Source of the DNA: DATAQC01 sp051005135
GTDB lineage: Bacteria; Actinomycetota; Acidimicrobiia; Acidimicrobiales; AC-14
DNA: 17,594 bases
Assembly (NCBI GenBank): GCA_051005135.1
Contig: JBPCJQ010000038.1
Location: forward strand, 1 to 17,594
Direction: 5' to 3'
A program made the translations under genes and the position numbers. Under the pieces are notes generated by a model, which saw nothing but the letters and a program-made list of their open reading frames with translations, did no database searches and was not told the origin of the DNA. Below, piece by piece: positions 6,197 to 14,482 of the stretch; positions within the stretch are counted from its first letter, which is position 1, and each line of letters starts with the position of its first letter.

Positions 6197-7758
6197 GAGC
6201 GCGACGCGAACAGGTTGGCGGCCATGCGGTAGGGCACCACCGTCACATAGAACAGGTAGCGCCCGGCCAGCTCACCCACGGCGATCAGCACCAACCCGAC
6301 GGCCAAGCGGCCGCCCGAGGCGGCACCGCCAAGGGGGGCGCCCGCCGCGAAGGCGAGCAAGCCGACCCCCCCGCCGACGGCGATCAGGCGCAGCTGGAAG
6401 AGGGTGCCGTAGCGGCCCAGGAGGAGGGCGGCGCCACCCTCGTGCTGGCGGCCCGGGGTACGCCGCAGGGCGCGCACGAGGTGGGCGGCCACACCCACCT
6501 GGGCCAGGGCGCCGGCCGCCGCCACCCCGAGGAGCAGGGCGACCCACGAGGGGCGAAGGCGGCTGCGATCAGCGAAGAGCAGGGCTAGCAGCGGGCCGGT
6601 GGCTGCCGCGGTGGCGAAGAACGACACCGGTGTGCGCCCCGAGTTCCACACCGGCCGCGCCGGAACCAGGTACAGGCGGGAGCTGGCGTAGAGACCGGCC
6701 ACCCCGATGGTTACGGTGGCCGCGCCCAGCCACAACGGGGGCGCCGGCGAGCGCAGCCAGGCGGTGATGGCGTAGGCGAACGAACAACACGAGAAGGCCG
6801 AGAACAACGCCACCTCTCGGCTGAGCCACGACGTGGACAGATTGCGCAGCGCCTTCAGCGCCCGGGTGGGCCGGCCCAGGTGCAGCAGCGACGCGCCCAG
6901 GGCCAGGGCCCCGGCGATGAAGGCGGCCATGGCCGGACCGGCCAGGGCCGAGCGCCCTGACGGCCCCGACGAGCCTGCCCCTGCCGCCTCGAGCACCACC
7001 GTGGCGGCGACCGCTCCCACCGACAGCTGGGTCAGCAGTGTCAGCCAGATGAGTGGCCAGTGCGGCTCCTCGGGCCGGGCAGCGTGCTCGTTGGCCGGCC
7101 CCGTGCCCGCCGGCATCTCGGCGGGGAGGGCGATGCGCGTGGTGGACAAGGTGATGTCCGACGGTGGCAGGCCAGGCGCGTCGGCAGCGGCGTGGTCTTC
7201 GGCCCAGGCGGCCACGTCGACCTTCTCGATACCGATGGCGTGGGTCGGGCAGGCCAGCACGCAGGCCGGGCTCTGGCCCTCGTCGATGCGGGGCCGGCAC
7301 ATGTCGCACTTGGACACGATGCGCCGGACCGGGTTGAAGACGGGAACCTCGTAGGGGCAGTTCCAGATGCAGTACTGGCAGCCGATGCAGTCGTCGGGGT
7401 GATGGACGACGATGCCGTTGCCCAGCTTCTCGTAGGCGTTGGTGGGGCATCCCGACAGGCAGGTGGGCTCGAGGCAGTGGTTGCAGGCCATGGACAGGCT
7501 GAACCGGCGGGTGTCGGGGAAGCTGCCGCCCTCCAGCTCGCCCACCTTCCGCCACGCCTGGTCGAAGGGGAGGTCGTTCTGCTCGGCACAGGCCACCTCA
7601 CACGAGTGGCAACCGATGCAGGAGTCCATGGCGAAGCTGAAGCGGTACTGCTCGCCCGACTCGAGCGGCAGGAGGTCAGGGCCGCGTTCGGTGACACCAC
7701 CATGGTCGGGCCGCGGGCGCCTGGATGTGAAAGCGACGGGCTGGTCGACCAGCGTCAC
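6193..7758 (-). CDS. Fused DmsB-like four-cluster ferredoxin and DmsC-like membrane anchor
   Basis: A single 521-residue protein joins two modules that are normally separate subunits. Residues 40-175 form a DmsB-type ferredoxin with four complete Cys quartets: C47/50/53/57, C92/95/100/104, C124/127/130/134 and C151/154/166/170. A linker of about 60 residues leads to eight hydrophobic segments (about 235-515), matching the eight-helix DmsC quinol-oxidising anchor of DMSO-reductase-type enzymes. It is expected to pass electrons from membrane quinol through the FeS wire to the Mo enzyme encoded next. Start GTG 7758 overlaps the nirD TGA (GTGA), with AGGTGG about 8 nt upstream. The open frame runs farther upstream but is antisense-like low-complexity sequence inside nirD and nirB. 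No signal peptide is seen, so the FeS domain should face the cytoplasm, like its partner. Confidence 0.88.
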   Translation of the reverse strand: MTLVDQPVAFTSRRPRPDHGGVTERGPDLLPLESGEQYRFSFAMDSCIGCHSCEVACAEQNDLPFDQAWRKVGELEGGSFPDTRRFSLSMACNHCLEPTCLSGCPTNAYEKLGNGIVVHHPDDCIGCQYCIWNCPYEVPVFNPVRRIVSKCDMCRPRIDEGQSPACVLACPTHAIGIEKVDVAAWAEDHAAADAPGLPPSDITLSTTRIALPAEMPAGTGPANEHAARPEEPHWPLIWLTLLTQLSVGAVAATVVLEAAGAGSSGPSGRSALAGPAMAAFIAGALALGASLLHLGRPTRALKALRNLSTSWLSREVALFSAFSCCSFAYAITAWLRSPAPPLWLGAATVTIGVAGLYASSRLYLVPARPVWNSGRTPVSFFATAAATGPLLALLFADRSRLRPSWVALLLGVAAAGALAQVGVAAHLVRALRRTPGRQHEGGAALLLGRYGTLFQLRLIAVGGGVGLLAFAAGAPLGGAASGGRLAVGLVLIAVGELAGRYLFYVTVVPYRMAANLFASRS

Positions 7759-8114
7759 GGATGGGCCACCTGCACACGACCTCGTTCGACACGGACGGCG
7801 AAGGTTGGAACCGAGACAGCGGGGTCGGTGAGGCACTCCCCCGAGCGAAGGTCGAAGCTCTGCTTGTAGACGGGCGACGCCACCTTGAGCCTGTCGCCCT
7901 GCGACCCCACGATGCCGCGGGACAAGACGTTGGCCTTGGAGAAGGGGTCGTAGTTGGACAGGGCGAAGATGTCGTCGCCCACCCTGAAGACGGCCACCTG
8001 GTGGGCCTCGACGCGCGCGCAGACGCCGCGCTCGGAAACGAGCTGATCGAAGGCGCAGACATCGGCCCAGCGGCCGCTGTGGGTGATCGTCGGCGACGGT
8101 GCGGTGAGGGTCAT
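7755..8114 (-). CDS. nirD: Nitrite reductase (NADH) small subunit NirD
   Basis: This 119-residue Rieske-fold protein is the small partner of NirB in ammonium-forming nitrite reduction. Characteristic pieces are GVCARVEAHQVAVFRVGDDI, FALSNYDPFSKANVLSRGIV and SPVYKQSFDLRSGECL. The Cys/His pairs that ligate a Rieske [2Fe-2S] cluster are absent, as in other NirD proteins, so it is structural rather than a redox centre. The start ATG at 8114 overlaps the nirB stop as ATGA and has a strong ribosome-binding site (GAGGAGG, 7 nt away). Its stop overlaps the next gene's GTG. These overlaps indicate coupled translation with NirB. Confidence 0.95.
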   Translation of the reverse strand: MTLTAPSPTITHSGRWADVCAFDQLVSERGVCARVEAHQVAVFRVGDDIFALSNYDPFSKANVLSRGIVGSQGDRLKVASPVYKQSFDLRSGECLTDPAVSVPTFAVRVERGRVQVAHP

Positions 8115-10738
8115 GGGGTGCCTCCTCGGGCGGCCAGGGCAGGGTCGGGCTTCTCGTGGGCGAAAGCAGGGCGGGGTTGGCCACGCTCGGTGACGAAGAC
8201 GATGTTGGGGTCGGGCTCGTCGGAGTTGACGAACGTGCGGAAGCGCGCCAGGCCGGCGGGGTCGTCGAGGGTGGCCTTCCACTCGCACTCGTAGCTGGCG
8301 ACGTGGCGGGCCATGTCGGCCTCCAGCTCGGCACCGATGCCGAGGGCGTCGTCGATCACCACCCGGCGCAGGTAGTCGATACCGCCCTCCAGCCGGTTGA
8401 ACCACACCGCGGTGCGCTCCAGCCGGTCGGCGGTGCGCACGTAGAACATCAAGAAGCGGTCGACGTAGCGGATCACCGTCTCCCGGTCGATGTCGGCGGC
8501 CAGAAGCACACCGTGCTGAGGCCGCATGCCGCCGTTCCCGCACACGTAGACGTTCCAGCCCTTCTCGGTGGCGATCACCCCGAAGTCCTTGCTCTGGGCT
8601 TCGGCGCACTCCCGGGTGCAGCCCGACACCGCCGCCTTCACCTTGTGGGGCGCCCGCAGCCCCCGGTAGCGCAGCTCCAGCTCGACGGCCAGAGCGGTGG
8701 AGTCCTGCACGCCGAAGCGACACCACGTCTTGCCCACGCACGACTTCACGGTGCGCAAGGCCTTGCCGTAGGCATGGCCCGACTCCATGCCGACGGCCAT
8801 CAGCCGGGCCCAGATGTGGGGGAGCTGGTCGACCCGGGCGCCGAACATGTCGATGCGCTGGCCGCCGGTGATCTTGGTGTAGAGCGAGAACTCCTTGGCG
8901 ATGGTGCCGATGGCGATGAGCTGGTCGGGGGTGATCTCTCCGCCGGGGACACGCGGGACCACCGAGTACGTTCCGTCGCGCTGGAGGTTGGCGAGGAAGT
9001 GGTCGTTGGTGTCCTGCAGGGCGCCCTGCTCCCCCGCCAGGATGTACCCGTTGCACAGCGAGGCCAGCATCGACGCCACCGCCGGCTTGCAAATCTCACA
9101 TCCCCGGCCCCGCCCGTGGCGAGCCAGGACCTCGGAGAAGGTGGCGATGCGCTGGACCCGCACCAGGTCGAACAGCTCCTGGCGGGAGTAGGCGAAGTGC
9201 TCGCACAGGTCGTTGCTCATGACCACACCAGCGCGGGCGAGCTCGTGCTTGAGGATCTCGGTGACCAGGGGAACGCACCCCCCGCAGCCGGTGCCCGCCT
9301 TGGTGGCGGCCTTGATGGCGCCCACGTCGGCGGCCCCTCGGGCGATGGTGCTGCAGATGGCGCCCTTGGCCACGCTGTTGCAGGAGCACACGGTGGCCGT
9401 GTCGGCCAGGGCCCCTACTCCCACAGCGTGGGCGCCGGTGGTGGACCGGGCGGCCATGATCAGGTCTTCGGGGTGCTCAGGAGTGGGCATGTCGCCCCTG
9501 GCCATCTGTACCAGGGTGGGGTAGGCGGAGGCGTCGCCCACCAGGATGCCGCCGATGACGGGCCGAACCGGCAACTGGTGCTTGCGACCGTTCGGCGGCG
9601 GCGCGGGACCGATCACCAGCTTCTTGTAGACGTTGGCCACGGGGTCGCTGAACGTGATGGCCTCGGACCCTTGGGTGGCAGCAAAGGCGTCGCCGAAGCT
9701 GGCCACGTCGATGCCCAGGAGCTTGAGCTTGGTGGACAGGTCGGCGCCGGCGAACACGGCGTCGCCCCCCAGGATGCGGTCAGCCACGACTCGGGCCATC
9801 TGGTAGCCGGGCGACACCAGCCCCCAGGTGCGGCCTTCGGCCAGCGCGCACTCTCCTATGGCGTACACGTCGGGCGCCGAGGTGCGGCACGCCTCGTCGA
9901 CCACCACACCGCCCCGCTCCCCCAGGGCCAGGCCGGCCTGGGCGGCCAGGTCGTCGCGCGGGCGGATGCCGGCCGAGAACACCACCAGCTCGGTGGCGAG
10001 GTCGTCGCCCTCGGCGAAGCGCAGGCCGCTCACCTGACCGTCGGCACCGGTGAGCACCATGCGAGCGGCCCGCGAAGTGTGGACAGCCACACCGAGGTCT
10101 TCCACCCGCCGGCGCAGGGCCATACCGCCGCCGTCGTCGACCTGGACTCCCATGAGCCGGGGCAGGAACTCCACCACGTGGGTCTCCAGCCCCAACGAGA
10201 GCAGGGCGTTGGCCGCCTCCAGCCCGAGGAGGCCACCCCCGACCACCGCCCCCATCGAGCGGCCACGGGCATAGTCCCTGATGGCCTCCAAGTCGTCGAG
10301 CGTGCGGTAGACGAAGCATCCCGGGGCGTCGCGCCCGGGAACGGGCGGCACGAACGGGTACGACCCCGTGGCCAGCACCAGGGCGTCGTAGGCCACGCGC
10401 ACGCCCCGGTTGGAGACGACGTGGCGGGCTTCGAGGTCGATGGCGGACACGGCGTCGCCCACGTGGATGCGCAGGCCCGACTGGTCGAAGAAGCCGGGCG
10501 TGACCAACGACAGCTCGTCGCCCGACGTGCCGCTGAAGAACGAGCTCAGGCCCACTCGGTCGTAAGCGGGCCGAGACTCCTCACAGAAGGAGACGATGTC
10601 CCACTCGGCAGTGGCGCCGCGCTCGACGAGGATCTCGACCAGCTTGTGGCCGACCATGCCGTTGCCCACCACCACGAGAGTCCGAGGGGCGGAGGCGGGA
10701 AGGTCGAAGTCCATCTGCCCCAACCCTGGCCCGCCCAT
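8111..10738 (-). CDS. nirB: Assimilatory nitrite reductase (NADH) large subunit NirB
   Basis: This 875-residue enzyme reduces nitrite to ammonium with NADH in the cytoplasm (E. coli NirB is 847). Domains in order: FAD-binding (VVVGNGMVGHK, 22-32), NAD-binding (GAVVGGGLLGLEAANAL, 163-179) and the second FAD motif (APDVYAIGECA). Next comes a BFD-like [2Fe-2S] domain with C451, C453, C485 and C488. A second cysteine-containing element (CEICKPA) follows, then the sulfite/nitrite reductase ferredoxin-like half domain. Last is the siroheme-[4Fe-4S] domain with C667, C673 and C707, C711 (SGCTREC), then VCGNGG. Starts at ATG 10738 and ATG 10714 are both possible; homology starts after either. It heads the nitrate operon. 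I could not identify a promoter with confidence in the upstream 55 nt. Confidence 0.97.
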   Translation of the reverse strand: MGGPGLGQMDFDLPASAPRTLVVVGNGMVGHKLVEILVERGATAEWDIVSFCEESRPAYDRVGLSSFFSGTSGDELSLVTPGFFDQSGLRIHVGDAVSAIDLEARHVVSNRGVRVAYDALVLATGSYPFVPPVPGRDAPGCFVYRTLDDLEAIRDYARGRSMGAVVGGGLLGLEAANALLSLGLETHVVEFLPRLMGVQVDDGGGMALRRRVEDLGVAVHTSRAARMVLTGADGQVSGLRFAEGDDLATELVVFSAGIRPRDDLAAQAGLALGERGGVVVDEACRTSAPDVYAIGECALAEGRTWGLVSPGYQMARVVADRILGGDAVFAGADLSTKLKLLGIDVASFGDAFAATQGSEAITFSDPVANVYKKLVIGPAPPPNGRKHQLPVRPVIGGILVGDASAYPTLVQMARGDMPTPEHPEDLIMAARSTTGAHAVGVGALADTATVCSCNSVAKGAICSTIARGAADVGAIKAATKAGTGCGGCVPLVTEILKHELARAGVVMSNDLCEHFAYSRQELFDLVRVQRIATFSEVLARHGRGRGCEICKPAVASMLASLCNGYILAGEQGALQDTNDHFLANLQRDGTYSVVPRVPGGEITPDQLIAIGTIAKEFSLYTKITGGQRIDMFGARVDQLPHIWARLMAVGMESGHAYGKALRTVKSCVGKTWCRFGVQDSTALAVELELRYRGLRAPHKVKAAVSGCTRECAEAQSKDFGVIATEKGWNVYVCGNGGMRPQHGVLLAADIDRETVIRYVDRFLMFYVRTADRLERTAVWFNRLEGGIDYLRRVVIDDALGIGAELEADMARHVASYECEWKATLDDPAGLARFRTFVNSDEPDPNIVFVTERGQPRPAFAHEKPDPALAARGGTP

Positions 10739-10793
10739 GTGTTCGATCGGTTGCCGCCATGTGAACGCACGGAGACGAATCCCTCACAACACC

Positions 10794-10925
10794 TCATGGG
10801 CGGGACAGGGCTTTGGCAAAGGCGGCGGCCCAGTCGGCGTAGCCGGCGAGGCCGGGGTGGAAGCCGTCGGCGGCCAGTCTCCGCCCCCGATGCCGCCACC
10901 CGTCAAGTTCCCATGGGGCGATGTC
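10794..10925 (-). pseudogene. C-terminal remnant of an SGNH/GDSL hydrolase
   Basis: In the 185-nt gap between the FtsX-type permease stop (10924) and nirB, the minus strand has a frame ending TGA at 10794-10796. It reads RRLAADGFHPGLAGYADWAA, then AFAKALSRP. 'ADxFHPsxxGYaxWA' is the block V signature of SGNH/GDSL esterases, carrying the catalytic Asp and His (D-x-x-H). The preceding residues (DIAPWELDGWRHRGR) fit loosely. No start codon or Ser/Gly/Asn blocks remain, and the frame runs out at the permease gene, so only about 43 codons of a former esterase gene survive. The peptide is short and the assignment rests on that one motif. Confidence 0.55.
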
Positions 10926-13365
10926 ACTCGGAGCGCAGGACCGGCCCCGGTTGGAGGCGCCCCGCTACCCAGGCTGGCCCCGCCGCGACCAGGTTGGCGA
11001 CGAGCAGGGCGATCGGTACAGAAGCCAACAGGGTCAGCGTCGGCACCCGCGCATCAGTTGCCATGCCGAGCCGGCTGGCGAAGTACTGCCAGGTCCAGCG
11101 GCCCGCGGCCACGCCCATTGGCAAGCCGACAGCCAATGCCATCACGACGAGCACCGATGCCTGCCAGACGACCGTCGCCGAGACCTGCCGGCGCACGAAA
11201 CCGAGGGTCTTCAGTACCGCAAAGTCGCGCCGTCGGCGCCTGATGGAGGTCACCAGCACGTGGGCAACCGTCGCTGCCGCCAGCACCGCCAATACCGCGG
11301 CCAGGGCCAGGGGGGTGGCCTGGATTCGGGCGTAGTTCCTCACGTCGGCCGGCCGTTGGGCGGTGACCACGCCGCAGTCCTGGTCGGAGGGGCACTGGCC
11401 GGTGGCCGCGGCGTTGCGCTCCAAGGTGGCGATGTTGGCCTTTTGGGCCGGTCCATGAGCCATGCGGACGAGGAAGAAGTTGACCCCGTCGGGGCTGGGG
11501 GGAGGATCGAGGATGGCCGCTCCCTCGCCGAGACCGGTGGGATTGAAGCTGCCCTGCCCGAAGAAGGGGAACACGGCCCGGCCGACGACGCGCATGGTCC
11601 GGGGTGAGTCCTCCCCTTGGATGCCAACCGCGATGGTGCGGCCCAGACCGACGCCTGTGGCCTTGATCGTGCTGCTGCCCAGCACGATCTCATCGGGAGC
11701 CTGCGGTTGCCTGCCCTCCAGCAGGGTGGGCAGGCTGACCGGGCCCGCGCCGGGGGCCAGGCCGATCGTCGGTATGTCACGGCCGGCGATCGTGGCGACG
11801 TGGTGGTTGCCGAAAGTCCAACCCGTCACCCCTGGCTGCTGGCCCAAGAACTGGTCGAGCCGTTCGGGGATGATCGTGCCGAACTGGGCGTCGACGGCGA
11901 GGTCCCAGGACTGGCCGTACAGCCGGGGCGTGTCGACGAGGCGGACCAGGTTGGTGCCGAAGGTCATGGCCATGGCAACGGCCGCCACGGCCAGCGCGGT
12001 ACCCGCCACGGCGCTGCGCACGGGAACCGCCGTCTGGCCTCGGCCCGGCTCCAAGGCGAGCTTGACGCCCATCGCCGCGCTGGCCGGTAGGCCGGCGCGG
12101 GTAGCAGCGTGGGCCAGGCGCGATGCCCGTTCCGGAGGTGGCAGCCGTTCTCCGGTGACCGCCGAGGCGAGGCGCCACGCCGGCCATGCCGTGCGCAGGA
12201 CGGAGAAAGCCACGATGGCGAGGGCGCCCAGGCCGAGGAGCCCCCAGTTGGGGGCGACGCCGGGGTGGGGCTCGGCCACCCGTGCCGGCCCGATGGGCAT
12301 GAGGCCCGATGCCAGGGCGGCCATGATCACGGCCCCCACAGCACCCACACCGGCGGCGAGGGCGGTCTGGCCGAGACCCAGGGCGACCAGCTCCGTCCTG
12401 GTCATGCCCAGAGCCCGCAGGGTCGGGTGCTCGGTGGAGGAGACGAAGAGCTGGCGGGACAGCAGTTGGCCGGTGACGAACAGGCCGGTCAGGGCCACGA
12501 GTAGTGCGAACAGAGCCAGGGCCACCGCTTGAGGACGGAGGGCGCGGTCCACCTTGGTGGCCTGCTGGTGCTCGTCCGCCACGAAGAGCTGGCTGCCGGA
12601 CCCCAGGTACTGGGTGGCCAGGGCCTGAGCCCGTTGGCCGAGAGTCGCCACCGAGCTGCCCGCTCGGAGGCGGACGTACGCACCGGCATAGGAGACGAAG
12701 TCCTCCCGCGAGGCGAACTCGGTGCTCAGACGGTTGAAGAGGGCGGGAGTCACGATCAGGGCCGGCTGGGCCGCCTGGGCGTTCACCGCCACCACGTCGT
12801 CGCGGGTGACCCCGATGCCGACCACGCGCAGCACCACCGGCTTCGCCCGGTCGAAGTCGAAGCCGGCGGGAGTCGTCGGGCCGGCCAGCAGGTTGAGGCG
12901 GCTGCCGACGTGCAGCCTCAGCCGGCGGGCAAGGACGGGCGCGGCCACCGCCTCCTCGGCGCGATCCGGGCGGAACATGCGACCGGCGGTGATCTTGGGT
13001 CGCTCGATGGCGCGGCCGAGACGGGCGTCGGCGCCGGCGACCATCTGGACCGCGGCGTTCCCTCGCCCGGTGTCCACCGCGGAAACTCCCATCAACGGAG
13101 CCATGGTGGCCACGTCGGGGAGTCGGCCCACCGCCTCGTAGAAGCCCGCTGCTCCGGGGTTGTCCGGCGACACGAAGGGGGCGACGAGGGCGTCAGCGCC
13201 TCGGGAGGTGCGCAGGAACCGGGCGTAGGAGGTGTCGGTGCGCCGGGCCCCGGCGGCTGTCATGAGCACCACGCCACCCGTCAGGGCGATGACCAGCGCG
13301 ATCGCCGCCCATGCCCGCCATCGCCGCTCCAGCCCTGATACCCCGAGCGTGAAGGCTGCTCTCAC
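10924..13365 (-). CDS. ABC transporter permease with two FtsX domains
   Basis: This 813-residue membrane protein belongs to the FtsX/MacB-type permeases, whose transporters export or mechanically transmit across the membrane. A first helix at about 18-38 is followed by a large extracytoplasmic domain (about 40-275). Helices at about 279-300, 325-355 and 373-393 follow, with an FtsX-like HPTLRALGMTRTEL segment. A second half starts with a helix at about 447-467, has another extracytoplasmic domain, then helices at about 680-703, 720-745 and 775-800 around the second FtsX motif (DFAVLKTLGFVRRQVS). The two-domain layout is typical of actinobacterial members. The start is GTG at 13365. No ATP-binding subunit lies next to it: upstream is the protease gene and downstream the hydrolase scrap. 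Its ATPase must be encoded elsewhere or lost. The substrate is unknown. Confidence 0.88.
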   Translation of the reverse strand: MRAAFTLGVSGLERRWRAWAAIALVIALTGGVVLMTAAGARRTDTSYARFLRTSRGADALVAPFVSPDNPGAAGFYEAVGRLPDVATMAPLMGVSAVDTGRGNAAVQMVAGADARLGRAIERPKITAGRMFRPDRAEEAVAAPVLARRLRLHVGSRLNLLAGPTTPAGFDFDRAKPVVLRVVGIGVTRDDVVAVNAQAAQPALIVTPALFNRLSTEFASREDFVSYAGAYVRLRAGSSVATLGQRAQALATQYLGSGSQLFVADEHQQATKVDRALRPQAVALALFALLVALTGLFVTGQLLSRQLFVSSTEHPTLRALGMTRTELVALGLGQTALAAGVGAVGAVIMAALASGLMPIGPARVAEPHPGVAPNWGLLGLGALAIVAFSVLRTAWPAWRLASAVTGERLPPPERASRLAHAATRAGLPASAAMGVKLALEPGRGQTAVPVRSAVAGTALAVAAVAMAMTFGTNLVRLVDTPRLYGQSWDLAVDAQFGTIIPERLDQFLGQQPGVTGWTFGNHHVATIAGRDIPTIGLAPGAGPVSLPTLLEGRQPQAPDEIVLGSSTIKATGVGLGRTIAVGIQGEDSPRTMRVVGRAVFPFFGQGSFNPTGLGEGAAILDPPPSPDGVNFFLVRMAHGPAQKANIATLERNAAATGQCPSDQDCGVVTAQRPADVRNYARIQATPLALAAVLAVLAAATVAHVLVTSIRRRRRDFAVLKTLGFVRRQVSATVVWQASVLVVMALAVGLPMGVAAGRWTWQYFASRLGMATDARVPTLTLLASVPIALLVANLVAAGPAWVAGRLQPGPVLRSE

Positions 13366-13482
13366 GCTGGCATTGTCGCCCAGCCCCCCACCGCGGACAA
13401 TGGGGCCAGCCCCCCTTCCCCGGGAGGGCCAGCCGCCCCCATCTGCCGTTTGGCTGTGTCGCTGTGCGGCCGGCTGCTCAGG

Positions 13483-14400
13483 TCAGGAACCGGCCTCCTC
13501 AGGTTCCGCCGGGCCAGCGTCGAAGGAAACGGTCAGCTCGAGCTCTTCCGCCCCCCGCACCACGCCGAGGGCGAGCGACTGGTCGCCGACCAGCCCGACG
13601 AGCGCGGCATGGAGGTCGTCGACCGAGGTCAGCGCCCGCCCCCCCGCCTCAGTCAGAAGATCGCCCTGGCGTAGGCCGGCCTGGGCCGCCGGCGTGTTGT
13701 CGCCCACCTCACGCACGAGCAGGCCGTCACGGTCGGCAAGCCCGACGGAGCGGCGCAGGTGCCGGGCCGCCCGCCCCGGCAGCAGGCCCACTCCGAGGCG
13801 CAGGCGCGACGTCGACTCGCCCCGGCCCAGGGCGTCGACCCGCTGCTTCAGGTCGGCGTCGGCGGGGATGGCGGCGTAGAACCCCTCGCCGAGGCGGTTG
13901 GTGTTCAGCCCGAGGAACCGCCCGGCAGCATCGACGATGGGCCCGCCCGACGAGCCGCGGGCCAGGGGCGCGGTGTGCTCCAACGAACCGCGGACCCGCC
14001 GGCCCCGGGGGCCGCGGAAGCTTCGACCCACCGCCGACACCAGGCCCACCGTCACCCTCAGTCCCCGCCCCCCGGGGTTGGCCACGCCGAAGACGACGGC
14101 ACCGAGGCCAGGCGGGCTCTCGGCCCAAGCCAGGGGCTCTACACCCGATGTGTCCGCCGAGAGGACAGCCAGGTCGCCGTCGACGTCGATCCCCGACACC
14201 TGGGCCGCCAGGGTGCGGTCGTCGCCGAAGGAGACGGAGGCCTCGTCGCCCCTCAGGTTGTGGGCATTGGTCAGGACGACACCATCGCCAACCACGATGC
14301 CCGAGCCCTGACCCCATCCTGGCCCCACTCCCACCACGGCCGGGCCTGCGCCGTTGGCTACCGCCCGCACCGCTCCTTGCACCTCGTCCAGCACTGCCAT
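13483..14400 (-). CDS. HtrA-like trypsin-type serine protease with PDZ domain, apparently cytoplasmic
   Basis: This 305-residue protein has the S1C (HtrA/DegP) chymotrypsin fold, residues about 20-195. The catalytic triad is visible: His47 in LTNAHN, Asp76 in DVDGDLAVL and Ser151 in GSSGGPIV. A PDZ domain follows (about 215-300: LLVREVGDNTPAAQAGLRQG). The protein begins directly with the protease fold; there is no signal peptide or N-terminal membrane helix, whereas HtrA enzymes normally work outside the cytoplasm. The start ATG 14400 has an excellent ribosome-binding site (GGAAGGAG, 7 nt upstream), so a missed upstream signal sequence is unlikely. It is divergent from an HxlR regulator across an 82-nt gap, suggesting that this regulator controls it. 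Confidence 0.88.
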   Translation of the reverse strand: MAVLDEVQGAVRAVANGAGPAVVGVGPGWGQGSGIVVGDGVVLTNAHNLRGDEASVSFGDDRTLAAQVSGIDVDGDLAVLSADTSGVEPLAWAESPPGLGAVVFGVANPGGRGLRVTVGLVSAVGRSFRGPRGRRVRGSLEHTAPLARGSSGGPIVDAAGRFLGLNTNRLGEGFYAAIPADADLKQRVDALGRGESTSRLRLGVGLLPGRAARHLRRSVGLADRDGLLVREVGDNTPAAQAGLRQGDLLTEAGGRALTSVDDLHAALVGLVGDQSLALGVVRGAEELELTVSFDAGPAEPEEAGS

Positions 14401-14417
14401 CTTCGATCTCCTTCCGA

Positions 14418-14462
14418 GTAACTAGTTGATTGCAACTTACCAGTCTGCTACCTACTAGGCAA
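14418..14462. promoter_or_regulatory. Divergent promoter/operator between the HtrA-like protease and HxlR genes
   Basis: For the minus-strand protease gene, TTGCCT (14457-14462) and TAAGTT (14434-14439), read on the minus strand with a 17-bp spacer, form a sigma-70-like promoter. For the plus-strand regulator, TTGCAA (14430-14435) and TACTAG (14453-14458), also 17 bp apart, are a weaker match. An inverted repeat GTTG-ATTG-CAAC (14425-14436), within the wider GTAA...TTAC (14418-14440), overlaps the protease -10 and is a candidate HxlR operator. The gap is AT-richer than its surroundings. Confidence 0.45.
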
Positions 14463-14482
14463 CCGGTTGATAGGCGGGCAGG

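Noticed and set aside
7759..8334. Upstream extension of the FeS/anchor protein to a 713-aa form
   Set aside because: The extra residues are an out-of-frame reading of nirD and nirB. The GTG at 7758, overlapping the nirD stop, fits the operon pattern.
8156..11335. Very long plus-strand open frame (1059 codons) opposite nirB
   Set aside because: It is the antisense shadow of nirB, caused by high GC. Its translation is His/Gly/Gln-rich with no domain, while the minus strand encodes a full NirB.
13402..13430. GC-rich hairpins between the protease and permease genes as a terminator
   Set aside because: Several alternative pairings of short G and C runs are possible, the loops are too small or bulged, and no U tract follows.
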